Shown: positions 8,601 to 16,820 of the stretch, piece by piece | Layout of the letters: every line of letters starts with the position of its first letter | How positions within the stretch are numbered: position 1 is the stretch's first letter | NCBI GenBank assembly: GCA_030770545.1 | Contig: JAUCMP010000028.1 | Span: forward strand, 16,892,001 to 16,956,000 | Length of the DNA stretch: 64,000 nt | Direction: 5' to 3' | From: Macropodus opercularis | Lineage: Eukaryota > Chordata > Actinopteri > Anabantiformes > Osphronemidae | The notes under the pieces: model-generated | Databases searched by the model: none | Seen by the model: the letters and a program-made list of their open reading frames with translations, nothing else | Told to the model about the DNA's origin: nothing | Program-made: the position numbers and the translations under genes

Positions 8601-11143
8601 CACATAAGCGTGGAAATAATCAAAGCATTTGACATTTTAGAGGCACAAGAAATAGTTGACATTATAAATATGTGATTAATTATGTGTCAGAATCAATACA
8701 ATCGAACACGATCTCAGATCTACATTATTAATATCACATAAAACGTGACATAAAGGGCCTTCAGATCTGTGGAATGAGTTGAATTCCATAGTTGCATTCA
8801 TTCTTAGAGCTAACGTGTTTTGCTGTTCTTGTAACGATACTAAAGATGAGTTTGTGCCTTTGTGCCTAACAGTCATAACGGAACGTTATCAGTCCGTCCG
8901 ATTTATCGAAGCCTTGTTATGACATGTGCTCATGTTATGGCGTCGTTTCAGAAGTTTGGCAGCAACCAGTCGAAGCCGGAGTTCACGGTGGACCTGCGAG
9001 GGGCGTGTGTGGAGTGGGCCTCCAAGGACAAGTCCAGCAAGAAGCACGTTATCGAGGTACCGGCCTCACGCGCTGCTGCATTCGCTGCTGCTTTAGGCTC
9101 TTTGATGGAACCTTGACTTCTGTCCGTACAGCTGAAGACTCGTCAGGGGACGGAGCTGCTGATCCAGTCAGAGATCGACAGCGTGATCAACGACTGGTAC
9201 CGGGCCCTCACAGAGACCGTCAACACACACGTGAGAACCCACGTGCTCTTTAGCCTGAGCTGGAACAAAGCTGACTGTCTAACCGTACGTCCTCGTGTCT
9301 TCTGCCGTCCAGGCCTGGGAGTCGGACGAGGCCATTGAGGAGGACATGCCTGAGTCTCCAGGAGCTGAGAAACAGGACAAGGAGAAAGATCTCCGGGACC
9401 CCAAGAAGAACAGAGGTGAGACGGGCCGACCCTGACCTCACACTGTTCACCAGTCACGTTCGCGAGAGACGCTTGCTTTACCTTCCTGTCTCCCATCAGC
9501 CATGAAGACGTCTGTGAGTATGGACTCCTCAGACCAAAAGAAAACCAGGATGAAGCTGAAGAAGTTCCTGACGCGTCGGCCAACATATCAGGCAGTGAGA
9601 GACAAAGGATACATCAAAGGTAAGGATGCAGGCATTTCTGAGTGTGACCCGATGACGACAACGATGATGAGCGTGTGTTTGCTGTTTCAGACCAGGTGTT
9701 TGGCTGTAGTCTGACCAGTTTGTGCCAGAGGGAGAACACGTCAGTGCCCAACTTCGTCAGAATGTGCATCGACCACGTGGAGAACACGGGTACGACCAGC
9801 AAGCGCCGCTTGAAACGTCCTGGAGCTGTTTCTCCTGGACAGTCATTGGCATCGTGAGCCTGGTTATCTGGGACCTTTGCCACATTTGTTAGGCCGATAT
9901 CACTGTTCACCCCTCATCCACTGGGTTTGCTGGATAACGAGGAGCCTCCTGCTGCTTCTCATTTCCACTCACTGCTTCTCCTTCTTGTCCGACAGGCCTC
10001 AGTGTTGACGGCTTATACAGAGTGAGCGGGAACCTGGCGGTGATACAGAAGCTGCGCTTTGCTGTGAATCACGGTGGGACTCGCTTCCCGTCTTCTCCGC
10101 TCGGTTTAACCTGGGTAGAGTGTGACGAGTTGTCTCTTCTCTTCCAGATGAGACGCTGGACCTGAACGACAGCAAGTGGGAGGACATCCACGTCACCACC
10201 GGAGCGCTCAAGATGTTCTTCAGGGAGCTTCCCGAGCCGCTGTTCACATACGGCTCCTTCAATGACTTCGTCAATGCCATCAGTGAGTATGATCCTCAGC
10301 TGGACGGAGCGTCGCTGGCCACTAGATGGCGCTATGTGCCTGACCGACTGTCTGTGTCTGACGCAGAATACTCGGACCAGAAGCAACGAGTGAATTCCCT
10401 CAAAGACTTGATCAAGAAGTTGCCAAAGCCGAACCACGACACAATGCAAATCCTCTTCAAGCACCTGCGGAGGTAAGAGCAGCACACGAGCCGCTCTCTG
10501 CGTATTTACGACACGCTTATAAAGCAGTAATTAGGAAATCACAGCGATCCAGGTCCGTTTGAGTCGTGGTTTCAAAAGATTCCAACTCTTCTGCTGCTGG
10601 AGCCGGTGGCAACATCATACATTCACGCTGACATTTGCCTGCGTTTTGAATTAGCATTTATATGGTGCGGTGTTTGTTGTAATTCAGCACCTATGGAGTC
10701 GTGTTTCTCGGGTGAATTTACAGCGTGACATTCAGTGTATGGAGTTTACATACATCAGCAGCAGCTTTCATCTTTTTCTTCTCCGCTCCGTGGCTGTTAT
10801 TGTTCTGCACATCTGCATCCCGGGACGTAGATTCTGTTTGAAAGGCGGTTGTGCTCTTGCCTGCAGTGCCTGCAGCGCTGCAGAGTGTGTGTCGGGGGAC
10901 TTGCCTCGCTGCTCGTCTCGCGGTGCCGAGCGAAGACTCTAATCGGTGCTTTCTGCTTCTCCCTCCAGGGTGATTGAGCACGGAGAGGCCAACCGCATGA
11001 CCACCCAGAGCGTGGCCATCGTGTTCGGACCGACGCTGCTCCGGCCCGAGACAGAGACGGGCAACATAGCGGTCCACATGGTTTACCAAAACCAGATCGT
11101 GGAGCTTATACTGCTCGAATACGAAAGCATCTTTGGGAGGTAG
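5366..11143 (+). CDS. arhgap12: Rho GTPase-activating protein 12 (5'-partial; spliced, whole coding span)
   Basis: Joined coding exons: 5366-5638, 5932-6072, 6141-6221, 6609-6731, 7831-7892, 7978-8059, 8952-9056, 9132-9230, 9313-9415, 9500-9619, 9691-9789, 9996-10073, 10148-10282, 10367-10472 and 10969-11143. They sum to 1782 bases, an exact 594 codons with the TAG stop, and all junctions keep frame with GT-AG introns. Domain order, numbered from the first residue in the window: WW1 (W43 to P68), WW2 (W139 to P164), PH (about 207-322), a basic linker, and RhoGAP (about 397-593) with the arginine finger R438 in GLYRVSG. This order and the residue-level similarity I recall to mammalian ARHGAP12, together with zeb1 next door, identify the gene. 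It accelerates GTP hydrolysis on Rho-family GTPases at membranes and cell junctions. The N-terminal SH3 region is missing because the window starts too late. An optional exon lies at 7562-7636. Confidence 0.94.
5932..6072 (+). CDS. arhgap12: arhgap12 exon, inter-WW linker
   Basis: 47 codons (residues 92-138), phase 0 to 0, acceptor CCACAG and donor AAG|GTGCAG. It is Ser-rich (HSSQSDSQYGSPPRGWSEE) and ends YTQEK, immediately before the second WW domain. The donor departs from consensus at +4 (C instead of A), but the following exon continues the conserved protein exactly. Confidence 0.9.
6141..6221 (+). CDS. arhgap12: arhgap12 exon, second WW domain
   Basis: 27 codons (residues 139-165) carrying almost the whole second WW domain: W139, tyrosines 150-152, second W161, and P164. 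Acceptor TTGCAG, donor AAG|GTAGGC. The upstream intron is only 68 bases. Confidence 0.92.
6609..6731 (+). CDS. arhgap12: arhgap12 exon, WW-to-PH linker
   Basis: 41 codons (residues 166-206), phase 0 to 0. It contains SRSLERKQPDPIVLTKWRHS, the conserved start of the region leading into the PH domain, and ends DLNDK. Acceptor CTGCAG, donor AAG|GTACGG. Skipping or using the 7562 cassette would both keep frame from here. Confidence 0.92.
6732..7830 (+). other. arhgap12 intron containing the candidate cassette exon
   Basis: A 1.1-kb intron, long for this part of the gene, where most introns are under 100 bases. Apart from the 75-base candidate exon at 7562-7636 I see no other coding signal. Confidence 0.8.
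7562..7636 (+). CDS. arhgap12: arhgap12 candidate alternatively spliced cassette exon (25 codons)
   Basis: 75 bases, phase 0 at both ends, so it can be included or skipped without changing frame. It encodes 25 residues starting ECAPAPK and ending PSTPKHPST, rich in Ser and Pro. From memory, mammalian ARHGAP12 has a 25-residue Ser/Pro-rich segment at exactly this point, sharing the spaced E, P, S-P and SPKH-like positions. Both splice sites are weak: the acceptor GTTGGTAG has a poor pyrimidine tract, and the donor ACC|GTCAGT has C at +3. That fits regulated use. The frame closes at a TAA 36 bases after the proposed donor. Confidence 0.6.
7831..7892 (+). CDS. arhgap12: arhgap12 exon, start of PH domain
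   Basis: 62 bases, ending in phase 2 (AG of an Arg codon). It encodes PSEKCGVLNVTKITENGKK, the first strand of the PH domain. Acceptor TCCTCAG, donor CAG|GTAGGA. Confidence 0.92.
7978..8059 (+). CDS. arhgap12: arhgap12 exon, PH domain core
   Basis: 82 bases completing the split Arg codon and ending in phase 0. It encodes RKNWASSWTVLQGSSLLFAK, the classic PH second and third strands with the conserved Trp, and ends GSSTSW. Acceptor CCCACAG, donor TGG|GTACGT. Confidence 0.93.
8060..8951 (+). other. arhgap12 intron within PH domain
   Basis: About 0.9 kb. It holds CT-rich runs (8161-8220) and a short (GTCT)n tract at about 8366-8386. No coding exon is seen. Confidence 0.75.
8952..9056 (+). CDS. 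arhgap12: arhgap12 exon, PH domain (NAGNAG acceptor)
   Basis: 35 codons, residues KFGSNQSKPEFTVDL through KHVIE, donor GAG|GTACCG. The acceptor reads CAGAAG, so splicing after the second AG (start 8955) would remove one Lys and give W-F-G-S, the form I recall in mammals. Either choice keeps frame. Confidence 0.92.
9132..9230 (+). CDS. arhgap12: arhgap12 exon, C-terminal helix of PH domain
   Basis: 33 codons encoding LKTRQGTELLIQSEIDSVIN, then DWYRALTETVN. The Trp in the final amphipathic helix is the PH signature residue. Phase 0 to 0; flanking introns of 75 and 82 bases. Confidence 0.93.
9313..9415 (+). CDS. arhgap12: arhgap12 exon, charged linker
   Basis: 34 codons plus one base. Acidic, then strongly mixed charge (ESDEAIEEDMPESPGAEKQD ... 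KKNR), typical of the flexible link between the PH and RhoGAP domains. Acceptor GTCCAG, donor GAG|GTGAGA. Confidence 0.9.
9500..9619 (+). CDS. arhgap12: arhgap12 exon, basic linker before RhoGAP
   Basis: 120 bases, phase 1 to 1. It encodes a Lys/Arg-rich segment (KLKKFLTRRPTYQAVRDKGY) just ahead of the RhoGAP fold; such a basic stretch could contact acidic membrane lipids (inference). Acceptor CATCAG, donor AAG|GTAAGG. Confidence 0.92.
9691..9789 (+). CDS. arhgap12: arhgap12 exon, RhoGAP domain start
   Basis: 99 bases, phase 1 to 1. It encodes DQVFGCSLTSLCQRENTSVP, then the helix NFVRMCIDHVENT. This is the canonical opening of a RhoGAP domain (FG.SL..L.......VP). The upstream intron is 71 bases. 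Confidence 0.94.
9996..10073 (+). CDS. arhgap12: arhgap12 exon, RhoGAP arginine finger
   Basis: 78 bases encoding GLSVDGLYRVSGNLAVIQKL and the start of the next helix. R438 in GLYRVSG is the catalytic arginine finger that stabilises the GTPase transition state, so the protein should be catalytically competent. Confidence 0.95.
10148..10282 (+). CDS. arhgap12: arhgap12 exon, RhoGAP central helices
   Basis: 135 bases, phase 1 to 1. It encodes LNDSKWEDIHVTTGALKMFF, then RELPEPLFTY, the conserved RhoGAP segment around the substrate-binding groove. The donor ATCA|GTGAGT is followed by an 84-base intron that happens to stay open in frame. Confidence 0.94.
10367..10472 (+). CDS. arhgap12: arhgap12 exon, RhoGAP
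   Basis: 106 bases, phase 1 to 2. It encodes KYSDQKQRVNSLKDLIKKLP, then KPNHDTMQILFKHLR, the LP..N...L..L..HL signature of RhoGAP domains. Acceptor GACGCAG, donor AG|GTAAGA. Confidence 0.94.
10969..11143 (+). CDS. arhgap12: arhgap12 final coding exon
   Basis: 175 bases ending in TAG at 11141-11143. It encodes NRMTTQSVAIVFGPTLLRPE, then the last helix and the terminal SIFGR. The FGPTLL motif is the late RhoGAP signature, and the protein ends immediately after the fold, as in the mammalian protein. Acceptor CTCCAG after an approximately 0.5-kb intron. Confidence 0.95.
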
Positions 11144-11300
11144 AGGGTCTGGTTCCCTCCGTTCCCCTGGTGTTTGGCTGGACTGAACGTTGTTGTGGAC
11201 CAACTGGAAGAAAACGATCATTAAAGACTGGACAGTTTACAAGGTGTCGCACTTACAGGAGGTGAATTAATAAATAAATAAATAAAGGGTGTACAATTCC
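11144..11300 (+). terminator. arhgap12: arhgap12 3' UTR with overlapping poly(A) signals
   Basis: After the stop, ATTAAA occurs at 11220-11225, and an AAAT tandem run gives four overlapping AATAAA hexamers at 11269, 11273, 11277 and 11281, followed by GT-rich sequence (GGGTGTAC, later TGCTGTGAGTCGTGG). Cleavage probably falls around 11295-11320, giving a short 3' UTR. Further AATAAA copies at 11846-11851 and 11950-11955 could define longer transcripts. Confidence 0.65.
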
Positions 11301-12039
11301 TGCTCTTTCAGCTGCTGTGAGTCGTGGCGTGCAGACACCGCTGTGACTTGGTGGACCGAGTATTCGGGAGTTTCTCCACATGCACTGGATCCCTGTGGCC
11401 AGTACGTCCGTTAAACCCCAGCCAACTGGGCTGAAGCTGAACTGGAGGCATTTGTTGTTTTTCCCTGTGTGAGCCCGTCTGTGGTGTTAATAACCAGTGT
11501 TATGTCAACTGACTGTTCGGCGCTTGGGTGAACCGGAGCCGGTCCTGCCCAGTGACGCCGTCTCACCTCCCTTGAACCCGTGTTCACGGACGAGCCCTGT
11601 GACGGAGTAAACTCGCCGCGCGCCTACTGTGCTTTAGGCAAGTCTCCGTTCGGCTCGTGGGTGAGGTTCGCTGCTGGTTCCTCGAGCAGGCGGGAAGCGC
11701 TTTCACATCAATTGTGTGTGTGACTCCATGAGCTAATATCTGAGCAGTATTGAGAGAAGGGGGAGGCTCTGAGGACGCCTGTAAACCTTTCCGTGCGTAC
11801 TATCGTGACAGAAGCTAGTTGTTGTGCTGTGACGGCCAGTTGAAAAATAAAAACCTGCGGCCGACTGTTACTTTTGTTTTAAGGTGTGTCAGCTGCACTT
11901 TTTGAATGTAATTTTCAGGCTAACTGCTGTTTGTGAACTTGCTATGTGTAATAAAACGCAAACGACGGACGCTGCGCTGTGTGTGTCAGTAAAGACAGAG
12001 GTGAGTCTGCTGCTTAACCTTCAATCGGCTCCAGAGCTT

Positions 12040-12360
12040 CACCTTTCCCTCGGCTTTAATTACATAATTGGATTAATCTGCTAACACTGATATCCTGCTT
12101 ATTGAATTGAGTGATTAAGCTTTCACGTCTCAATCAATTATATCTCTTTCTGTTAATTATGAAATGAACTGCAGCGTATTTGTGGAGGTTTCTCCAGCGC
12201 AGCGCAGCCTCTGCTGCTCCGCTTCCATTAATCTGATTTCTACGTTGCTCGAAAGGCTTTTTTGTTAGTGCTCGGGTCAAACGTGGCTGCAGACCTGAAG
12301 GCTGTGGATTAATTGATGTCTAATTAGGTAATTGCCACGGTGCCAGTTTTGATTAAGAAG
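12040..12360. promoter_or_regulatory. Candidate conserved non-coding element, homeodomain-motif rich
   Basis: The stretch contains closely spaced TTAATTACATAATT, GATTAATC, CAATTA, TTAATTA, ATTAATTGATG and CTAATTAGGTAATT elements, with moderately AT-rich, non-repetitive sequence between them. Such density is typical of developmental enhancers near transcription-factor genes like zeb1. This is pattern-based inference only; no conservation test was possible. Confidence 0.25.
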
Positions 12361-13849
12361 CCCAGGGCGGAGCGAGTGCTGAGCAAAGCTGCTGCCGTTT
12401 AGCTTTCGCCTCCGTGTCTGATGCCCCTCTTTCTATTTCCAGGAATTAAGACAAAATCTTGTTGCTGGTTGTGGCAAAAATGTAAAACTTGACCATTTGA
12501 ATATTTCAATCTCAACTGGTCTGTTTTTTCAGTTTTCATTTCCATCTTGGCAAAAGAGAAAACGCTCTGGTGACAGTTTTTGACATTTAGCTTCAGCAGA
12601 TGATAAGACAACATAATATATTGTTCTTGAGTGAAGCTGGTTTACATCCTTCTCTGTGGATGTGCAGGTATGTTCTACTCACACGCCAAAGGTCTGTGAT
12701 GCTCGTTTTCCTTTTCCTCAAGTATCGGATCCTCAGGACACGAGCGGTGACCTGACCCAGCCCAGGCCTGTTCTGTGTGGCTGTAGCGCCTTCCTCTGAG
12801 TTAATTTACTGCACCAGCTCTGACGCCGGTTCTGTTTGGACAAGACGGACCACCGTGAAATCAACAAACGAGTCCGAGGTAGGCGGCACTGAATCATGTT
12901 CTCTATCGGAAACCACAGGCAGTTGAAGCGGAGACGGAGAGGAGGCCCTCCACCGTTTCCAAACGAGCAAACAATTAGATCATTTCTATAATTCATGGGT
13001 GCGACCACAGCCCGGGCCTGGGGAGGTTCTGAGTGTTTGAAGTGCTCCATATGCTTGTGGTGATTCTCGGGCCTGATCCGTGGAGGCTGAGGTGTGGGCA
13101 GGTAATGTGAACAAGCCATTATGGACCATAAAAGATTTATAGATGCTCGGTGCTTCCCCTCGCTTCATTTGCAGGTGGGCTGCCAGCAAAGTGGAACAAA
13201 ATGCCTCGACTGCTGCAGAACCGGAGGACACTGCCGTTAGCGATTACACCCGTAACGGACGAGCGCTTTACGACGCTGCAGCAGCGGAACTGGGCACAAA
13301 GCTAACTGCTGTTAACACACGACGCCCGGTTGACTTTGTGGCCTAAAACCTCAGTTCCTTCAGTTCTAAAACGTCCCGTAAAGGTTTGAGTGGAGCTGTA
13401 AAACGGAGGCGGTGCCTCTGAGGCGCTGGCGTTAAGACTCGCAGGCTGTGTGTCGGTGACCTTTCACTTGACACGTGCTTGCTGAGGGTCGTGGTCTCGG
13501 ATGGGAAGCGGTTTCCGCTGCAGGACCTCAGTGTCTTAGCCGGCGTCCTGCGCTCGGACTGGACCAGATTCAGACCAGAGTACACTGAAGCAGATCACAC
13601 TTCGACCGAGCATCAGTTCATGAGTGGTCCGGTTAAGTGACCTCCTTTGGTCCCGTCTAGGTTCCCTTGCTGCCCGTGCAAACACGTGCGTTTTCGCTGT
13701 AGCCGCTTCACCTTCTGCATGAATGCGGCGGCAGAACAACTGGTTCCCGCTGCAGAAGCTTTAATTCGAAGCCATCCTTTCTCCAAATGCGCTGTCATGG
13801 CTGCCGCGCATGTGTGGCGACGCTAAGTAAGCGTGTAAGTATTCCAAAT

Positions 13850-14130
13850 GTCAGCCGGGCTCGTCGCGTTATTAATGAGCTTCAGGTGGCAGCGCCGGAT
13901 CATTTTCCATGGAAATTCAATGCATTTTAAATAGCAATAGCAACATTCCTGGCTGGGATTTACATACGGTAATTGCAGGATGCTGAAAGTAGCTTCTAGT
14001 TGGCAAAGGCTTTTTCCTCCATCTTAGCTTCAGCAATACAATCAAGTGCATTAAGTAGGCAATAAATAAGACAGGTCTGTATCAGCGCTCTGTGGCAGAT
14101 AATGGCCCCTCTCCTGAACATCTATTTATT
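13850..14130. promoter_or_regulatory. Candidate conserved non-coding element
   Basis: Non-repetitive AT-rich block (TTATTAATGAGC, CCATGGAAATTCAATGCATT, CATTAAGTAGGCAATAAATA) with no open frame of note, standing out from its GC-richer surroundings. Possible enhancer; weak evidence. Confidence 0.2.
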
Positions 14131-16764
14131 TACCCTGCACATCCTCCTCGCTGCTCACCTGAAGAGACGTTCGCCTCTCTGACGGGGTCTGGGGAAATTA
14201 ACTGTGTCTGGATGCACGAGGCGAGTGGGCACATATCTGCTCTGTTGCTCGGGTTCAGAAACATTCGTCCCGCCGGCTTTGTCGCCTCGTCTTCCACGGT
14301 TACCGACACCAGGCCTCACTGGAGAAACGGGCTGAGCTGCACCAACACACGGGTTGTGTTAGTGTGAGGCCTTTGGAGCCTTTACGTGATGCTCACGGAG
14401 GAACTAAGAGCAGGAGCAGTGATGCGAGGCGGGAGGAACTAGGTGCGAGGAGGGAGGTGGCTCCTGTTTGTCTGTCTCGTTAACAGTGTTGGCTCAAGAA
14501 TCAGTTAGCGAGCAGCTCACGTTCTCCCCTGACGGAGCCTTTCTCCTCCGAGGCTGTAATTAGGACGTTGCACCCTGCAGCTGTCTGACTGGAGGACAGG
14601 CCCCGTGTAATTACAGAGGCCTGGGCCCGGCGCTGGTGGAGCAGAGGGAGAGACGGGCACGAAACAGATTACAAACAAGACTTTAATTAAAGGATCAACA
14701 GCTTCACGCGTGGACGTCTGCATCTGATCAGCAGTTTCCGCTTCTGACTGAAGTTCTGTGCTTCCACCCCAGGTAACCCTCCAGAGGGAGGCCCGGCCGC
14801 TTTGCCAGCGCTCGGCTAAGCTCATTTGATTTGCTCCCGTGCCAACGTCTTACTTAATTAGCCTGCACATTTTTACGGGCATAAATCGCTTTTACATCAC
14901 TGCCAGCCGAGCGCACCGCAAAGTGGGTCGATCATATATTACGTTGATCCTGCTTGGCTCGGTTGAGGCCATACATTACGTCTGAATTCGTCGAAGAGCT
15001 GAGGGCCTCTGTCATAATTCTTCTTTGTTGTGCTGTCAGCGCTAATCTCTCCCCAGGGGTCTCGGCATCAGCTCGCTCCCTCTTCCTCATCTCTGCCCCC
15101 AGATCGGATGAGTAAAGGGACGCAGGGAGCCAGGAGGGCACCCACACATCTCTCCATCACCCTGACGCAGAAAGCTGCCTCCCGCCTCCCCCGCACGGCT
15201 CCTTCACTGAGCTCTGGACCCGAGACTCCTAAGATCCGTCTCTGCTTGGTTTCATCCAGCACATGCAGAAACTTTACGAAGCTGCTGGTTCTCTACATTC
15301 CAGACAGAGAGTTAGTTTATTTCCTCCTCGCGTTTAACGGAATCATGACAATCAGTGTTATTATCGTCCAGTCTCCGCTGCCACTAGGGGGCAGTGAAGC
15401 GCGTGGTTCTGTGCTTCAGGCTGCCGTTTGCTCTTCTTGGATTAACTTCTCCAAACGTCCCCTCTCCCTCCCTCTCCTGCTCTCCCTCGCCCACCTCCAC
15501 GCAGGGAAGGAGAGACAACTAGATGCTTGGCTCCCATAGTAAATCTGCCCTGACGGAGCTTGTAAAGACACACGCAGCCAGTGCTGCTCTCCAGGTCTCC
15601 TCTGCATTAGCATGGAAGTCATCCATATTGATGCCAGGTGATTTATGTGCTGCCAGCCTCTTTGTTTTATCCTGTCCCCCTGCCTCCTTACCCTCTCTAC
15701 CCGGGCAACGCTTTCTGGGGATCGGGGGTGATTAAGGCAAGGAGAGAGGGAGGAGTGGTTTGACCGAGGACCCCAGGGTGGTGGGGGTTTGTAGCCCCGG
15801 TCCCCCGGTGATGAGGTGGAGTCTAATTGATTTGTCAATGCGGAGCCATCTGGGCCTCCAACCTGTTCTCTCCTCATGAGGAGAGGCGAGCTGGACGACT
15901 CCTTGGGGTTCTATCGTATCAGTGTGTTAAGGAGAACGGGTGTGTCGTCGCTTCCCTACCCTCCACCAAGGATCCATCCAGAGGCCTGAGACACATGGGG
16001 GGACAGGGAGCAAAAGGTCACGAGCGCTGATGGACGCTGGTGCACAAACGAGGCTCCGAGGTCTTAATGAGAAGAGCTTTAGGAAACGGGGACAGACGGA
16101 GACAGAGGGAGACAATGGAGGCTGCCTGCGCTGATTAGGATCCCTCCTCATCATCGGGTTTTATCCCCCACCCCCCAATCCATTCTGTTGCCCTTCTTCT
16201 GACTCGGAGCCTCGTTTACCGAGACGTTTCAAAGGTTATGATGAGAAAAGCAAATTAAAGTGTGTCCATGCGATTGATTCATAGCTTATTGATGAAAACT
16301 AGCAACAGTTTTGTCAGTTTAAGCGCAACATTAGTGAGAATCTCTTTGATCTGCTTTCATTTACGATGCCAGAACACATTTCTACTGATGTCAACAGCTC
16401 GTCACTAAAAACCACGGCAGGATGAGCCACGCTGGCACGCCTGGAGCGAAGACACCATGTCCCCCAGTAACATGTCAATGTGTATTTCAGGATGCTGTGC
16501 ATCACTGAATACCTGCAGATTATTTCTAAAATAAACTCTCTCAAAAATAAGACTGACTCAAGTTGCCCAAGTTGAGGAGGAAGTGTAGCCGAAGCTGGAA
16601 ACGCTTTGACGCTGACGTGCGCCAGCAGAACCAGCACAGAAAACTTGATGCGTGGCACAAATGTGTCAAAAGCACAAAGGAGCCATAATCTTTACAAATA
16701 CAAAGGGATCATCTGCTTTCAGGGGTCAGTGTTCGTGTGCAGCTGACAGTGAGGTTTGTTGTTA

Positions 16765-16820
16765 ATAGAACGTTGGTGAAGTCCATGAACCACAGGTCGG
16801 TGGTTCGACTCCCACTAATA
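16765..16820 (+). repeat. tRNA-derived SINE-like fragment
   Basis: It contains ACAGGTCGGTGGTTCGACTC, including GGTTCGACTCC, a perfect pol III B-box (GGTTCGANNCC) in the context seen in tRNA-derived fish SINEs. I cannot find a clear A-box or a foldable cloverleaf, so this is a degraded repeat, not a tRNA gene. Confidence 0.35.

Noticed and set aside
16765..16820. tRNA gene
   Set aside because: Only the B-box side is present; no A-box at the right distance and no cloverleaf.
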